Of a stretch of 45,378 nucleotides of DNA, positions 43,387 to 45,378 are shown piece by piece. Both the position numbers and the translations under genes were made by a program. The notes below the pieces were generated by a model. That model saw nothing but the letters and a program-made list of their open reading frames with translations. It was not told the DNA's origin and did no database searches. Origin of the DNA: an uncultured Caulobacterales bacterium (GTDB lineage Bacteria; Pseudomonadota; Alphaproteobacteria; Caulobacterales; Maricaulaceae); contig CALHXF010000088.1 in NCBI GenBank assembly GCA_938040095.1, positions 1-45,378 of the forward strand, in the 5' to 3' direction. Position 1 is the first letter of the stretch. Each line of letters opens with the position of its first letter.

Positions 43387-45378
43387 CTATGCCACTCGCG
43401 ACGCCTTGGGCGCCACAACCAATTCCGCGACCATCTCCAAAACCTTGGTTTGCCGCGCGGGTTTACTGAGGTAACCATTCATCCCCAGAGCGAGAAATCG
43501 TTCCTTATCCCCGGCTATTGCATGGGCTGTGCAGGCGACGATTGGCGTCTGTTGATTCAGGCTTTCCTCTGATTCACGTATAATTTGTGTGGCTTTTTCG
43601 CCATCCAAAATTGGCATGGAAATATCCATAAGGATAATATCATAGCGTTGCGCACAGGCCATATTGACCGCCTGTGATCCGTCATTGGCTTCCTCGACCG
43701 CGTAGTCATCTGTACCAAGAAAGTTAGATAAAACGAAACGGTTGGTCGCATTATCATCCACCACAAGAACCGAAATTTTATCTGACGGGTGGGCTGATGG
43801 TAAACTCTTTGAGGGCGGCAATATGGTGATAGGGGATATAAAGTTCACCGGCTCTGGGTTCGGTCTATTGTGAACCCGCAGCGAAGGCGTTAGATTATCT
43901 TCCACGGTCTTTGTGGTCTCTATTGCCTGTTGCAACTCTCCGGTTTGATCAGAAAAAGCTGTGGCAAATATCTGTTGCAATCGATCCTGTCTCACAGGCT
44001 TCATACAAATATCAATCACGCCAATATTTACTAAACGATCCTTATAGGCGCTAATGTCATCGGTCGACATCAGGACGGTTGGCACATGACCCATCCCAGA
44101 GTCCTCATATATTAATTTCGCAACAGCTGCACCATTGGCTTTGGACATTTTGTAATCAATGATCGCGAGATCAAAGGGTTGCCCTGCCGCGTAAGCGTCA
44201 CTCAGGAGTTTGAAGGCTTGCGTCGGATCAGATGTCGCTGTCGGGGCTCCGCCTTGGGACCGAACATATTCACTCAACACGTCTAAGTTCGTAGGCAGAT
44301 CATCAATGATAAGTATCTGACGACCCTCTATGCGCGCCGACTGGTCGGCCTCGGACTCCCCAAGCGGCAATTGCAATTCAATCCAGAAAGCTGCACCTTC
44401 ACCCAGTACGGAGTCCACACCAATGTTACCGCCCATCACTTCGACAAGCTGACGGCTAATCGTGAGACCTAATCCCGTACCGCCAAAGCGACGCGTTGTT
44501 GAGCCTTCGGCTTGTGTGAAACCATCGAAAATTCGTTTTACATGCTCTTCTGACACCCCAATGCCCGTGTCCTTGATTGCGATTTTAAGATTGGCCGCTT
44601 CACCCACAACGTCACCGCTGACATCAATTAAGACATAGCCTTCTTCGGTGAATTTCACGGCGTTCGAGATAAGGTTCATCAAGATTTGACGTATGCGGCC
44701 CTCGTCCCCGATCAGATTTTTCGGTAGATTAGGTGCGTAGCGAACAATGACTTCCAAAGGTTTCTCGGAGGCCGAGGCTGTTACAAGTTTGGCGATATCA
44801 TCAACGGCTGAATTCAAATTAAATGGTAGGGAATAGAGCTCCATCTTACCCGCCTCAATTTTTGAGAAATCCAAAATATCATTGAGGATAACCATCAAGG
44901 AACTTCCCGATTGATAAACTGTCTCCGCATAGGATTTTTGTTTTTCAGTGAGACCAGAATGCATAAGAGCTTCGGTCATACCCAGAACACCATTCATCGG
45001 AGTGCGAATTTCATGAGACATATTCGCTAAGAATTCCGACTTTGCACGATTGGCGACCTCAGCTTCACGACGGGAGAGCTTTAGTTTTTTCGCGAGCAAG
45101 AGTTGAATCCCCAAAAAAAAGCTTGCAAAAACTGCAATAATTACTCCCGTAATCGCGATCATTTTTTGATCGGAAATCACATGATCTTTGAGATCTGAGT
45201 TCGCCTGCAACAAAAGCTCTCGCTCTTTCTGAGCGGCGAATTGTTTCTCTGAATATTCGCGCATTTGTTTGACAACAAGACTCAATTCTTTTGATTTCTG
45301 AACCTTCAAATCTGTGTAAGATTGTCTTTGAAGTGAGAACGCTTGCGCATAATCGCCTTCAGCATGAAGGAGTTCAGC
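43387..45378 (-). CDS. Hybrid histidine kinase with two receiver domains (5' end outside the window)
   Basis: At least 663 residues are visible; the frame remains open to the right edge, so the N-terminus is missing. The first visible residues (AELLHAEGDYAQAFSLQRQS) look like the last helix pair of a TPR sensor, followed by a coiled coil, then one transmembrane helix (about 73-96 of the visible part). The kinase core has NMSHEIRTPMNGVLGM with phospho-accepting His122, LMNLISNAVKFT, DTGIGV and GGTGLGLTISRQ. Two receivers follow: the first has IIDYKM (Asp), MSTDD and CMKP; the second has VVDDNATN, LMDISMP, CTAH and LSKPAR. Both keep the phosphorylation Asp. The ligand and cognate response regulator are unknown. 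Confidence 0.9.
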   Translation of the reverse strand, partial: AELLHAEGDYAQAFSLQRQSYTDLKVQKSKELSLVVKQMREYSEKQFAAQKERELLLQANSDLKDHVISDQKMIAITGVIIAVFASFFLGIQLLLAKKLKLSRREAEVANRAKSEFLANMSHEIRTPMNGVLGMTEALMHSGLTEKQKSYAETVYQSGSSLMVILNDILDFSKIEAGKMELYSLPFNLNSAVDDIAKLVTASASEKPLEVIVRYAPNLPKNLIGDEGRIRQILMNLISNAVKFTEEGYVLIDVSGDVVGEAANLKIAIKDTGIGVSEEHVKRIFDGFTQAEGSTTRRFGGTGLGLTISRQLVEVMGGNIGVDSVLGEGAAFWIELQLPLGESEADQSARIEGRQILIIDDLPTNLDVLSEYVRSQGGAPTATSDPTQAFKLLSDAYAAGQPFDLAIIDYKMSKANGAAVAKLIYEDSGMGHVPTVLMSTDDISAYKDRLVNIGVIDICMKPVRQDRLQQIFATAFSDQTGELQQAIETTKTVEDNLTPSLRVHNRPNPEPVNFISPITILPPSKSLPSAHPSDKISVLVVDDNATNRFVLSNFLGTDDYAVEEANDGSQAVNMACAQRYDIILMDISMPILDGEKATQIIRESEESLNQQTPIVACTAHAIAGDKERFLALGMNGYLSKPARQTKVLEMVAELVVAPKASRVA

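Overview
This window looks like chromosomal DNA of a stalked or dimorphic marine alphaproteobacterium of the Caulobacterales/Maricaulales (Hyphomonadaceae or Robiginitomaculaceae-like) group. The assignment is inference. It rests on a class I lysyl-tRNA synthetase, GANTC (CcrM-type) motifs in several promoter regions, several exported outer-membrane and lipoprotein genes, a quinone-dependent PyrD, and a GC content near one half by eye. I see no prophage, transposase, CRISPR array, rRNA or tRNA gene, so this is core or near-core chromosome with some lineage-specific genes.

Layout. (1) 1-4.3 kb: the end of one plus-strand gene, then three minus-strand paralogues in tandem. Each has a lipobox, a low-complexity linker and a C-terminal beta-barrel ending in a shared SIP-x-x-LRG-x-x-x-F signature. 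(2) 4.4-8.8 kb: an ArsC-family reductase, then a tight plus-strand operon of pyridoxal kinase, beta-lactamase-fold hydrolase, two hotdog thioesterases, an HD-domain protein and an unknown gene, mostly joined by ATGA overlaps. (3) 9.1-14.3 kb: a Sel1-repeat membrane protein, an operon of MATE transporter, GNAT acetyltransferase, hotdog thioesterase and a small protein, and the facing DUF952-pyrD pair. (4) 14.4-17.4 kb: two ammonium transporters of different subtypes, each with its own terminator and a similar element about 48 bp upstream of the start. (5) 17.4-24 kb: S24-type repressor, TPR protein, class I LysRS, an outer-membrane barrel and a class I RNR alpha subunit lacking the ATP-cone, behind a long regulatory gap. 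(6) 24.2-29 kb: glycosyltransferase, lipase-like hydrolase, SCP2 protein, a lipoprotein with a methyltransferase fold, and ketopantoate reductase. (7) 29-35.3 kb: two large lipoproteins (ImpA/M60-type metalloprotease; esterase-like/phytase-like beta-propeller) flanking a TesB-like thioesterase. (8) 35.4-45.4 kb: small exported protein, gyrB, DUF481 porin-like protein, MscS channel, THUMP RNA methyltransferase, a methionine gamma-lyase with divergent Lrp-type regulator, and a TPR hybrid histidine kinase cut by the window end.

Most unusual signals. Upstream of gyrB are four GANTC sites spaced exactly 11 bp apart (38265, 38276, 38287, 38298), arranged as GAATC, GAATC, GATTC, GATTC so that the whole is dyad-symmetric. 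They abut a long composite hairpin. This is a good candidate for an undescribed methylation-sensitive or helically phased regulatory array. Next are the tandem lipid-anchored beta-barrel family, including one member with an almost uncharged G/Y/Q/A-rich linker of about 225 residues resembling prion-like domains, and a palindromic operator with a GANTC site at its centre between the methionine gamma-lyase and Lrp genes. All functions here are read from sequence motifs; no database search was possible.
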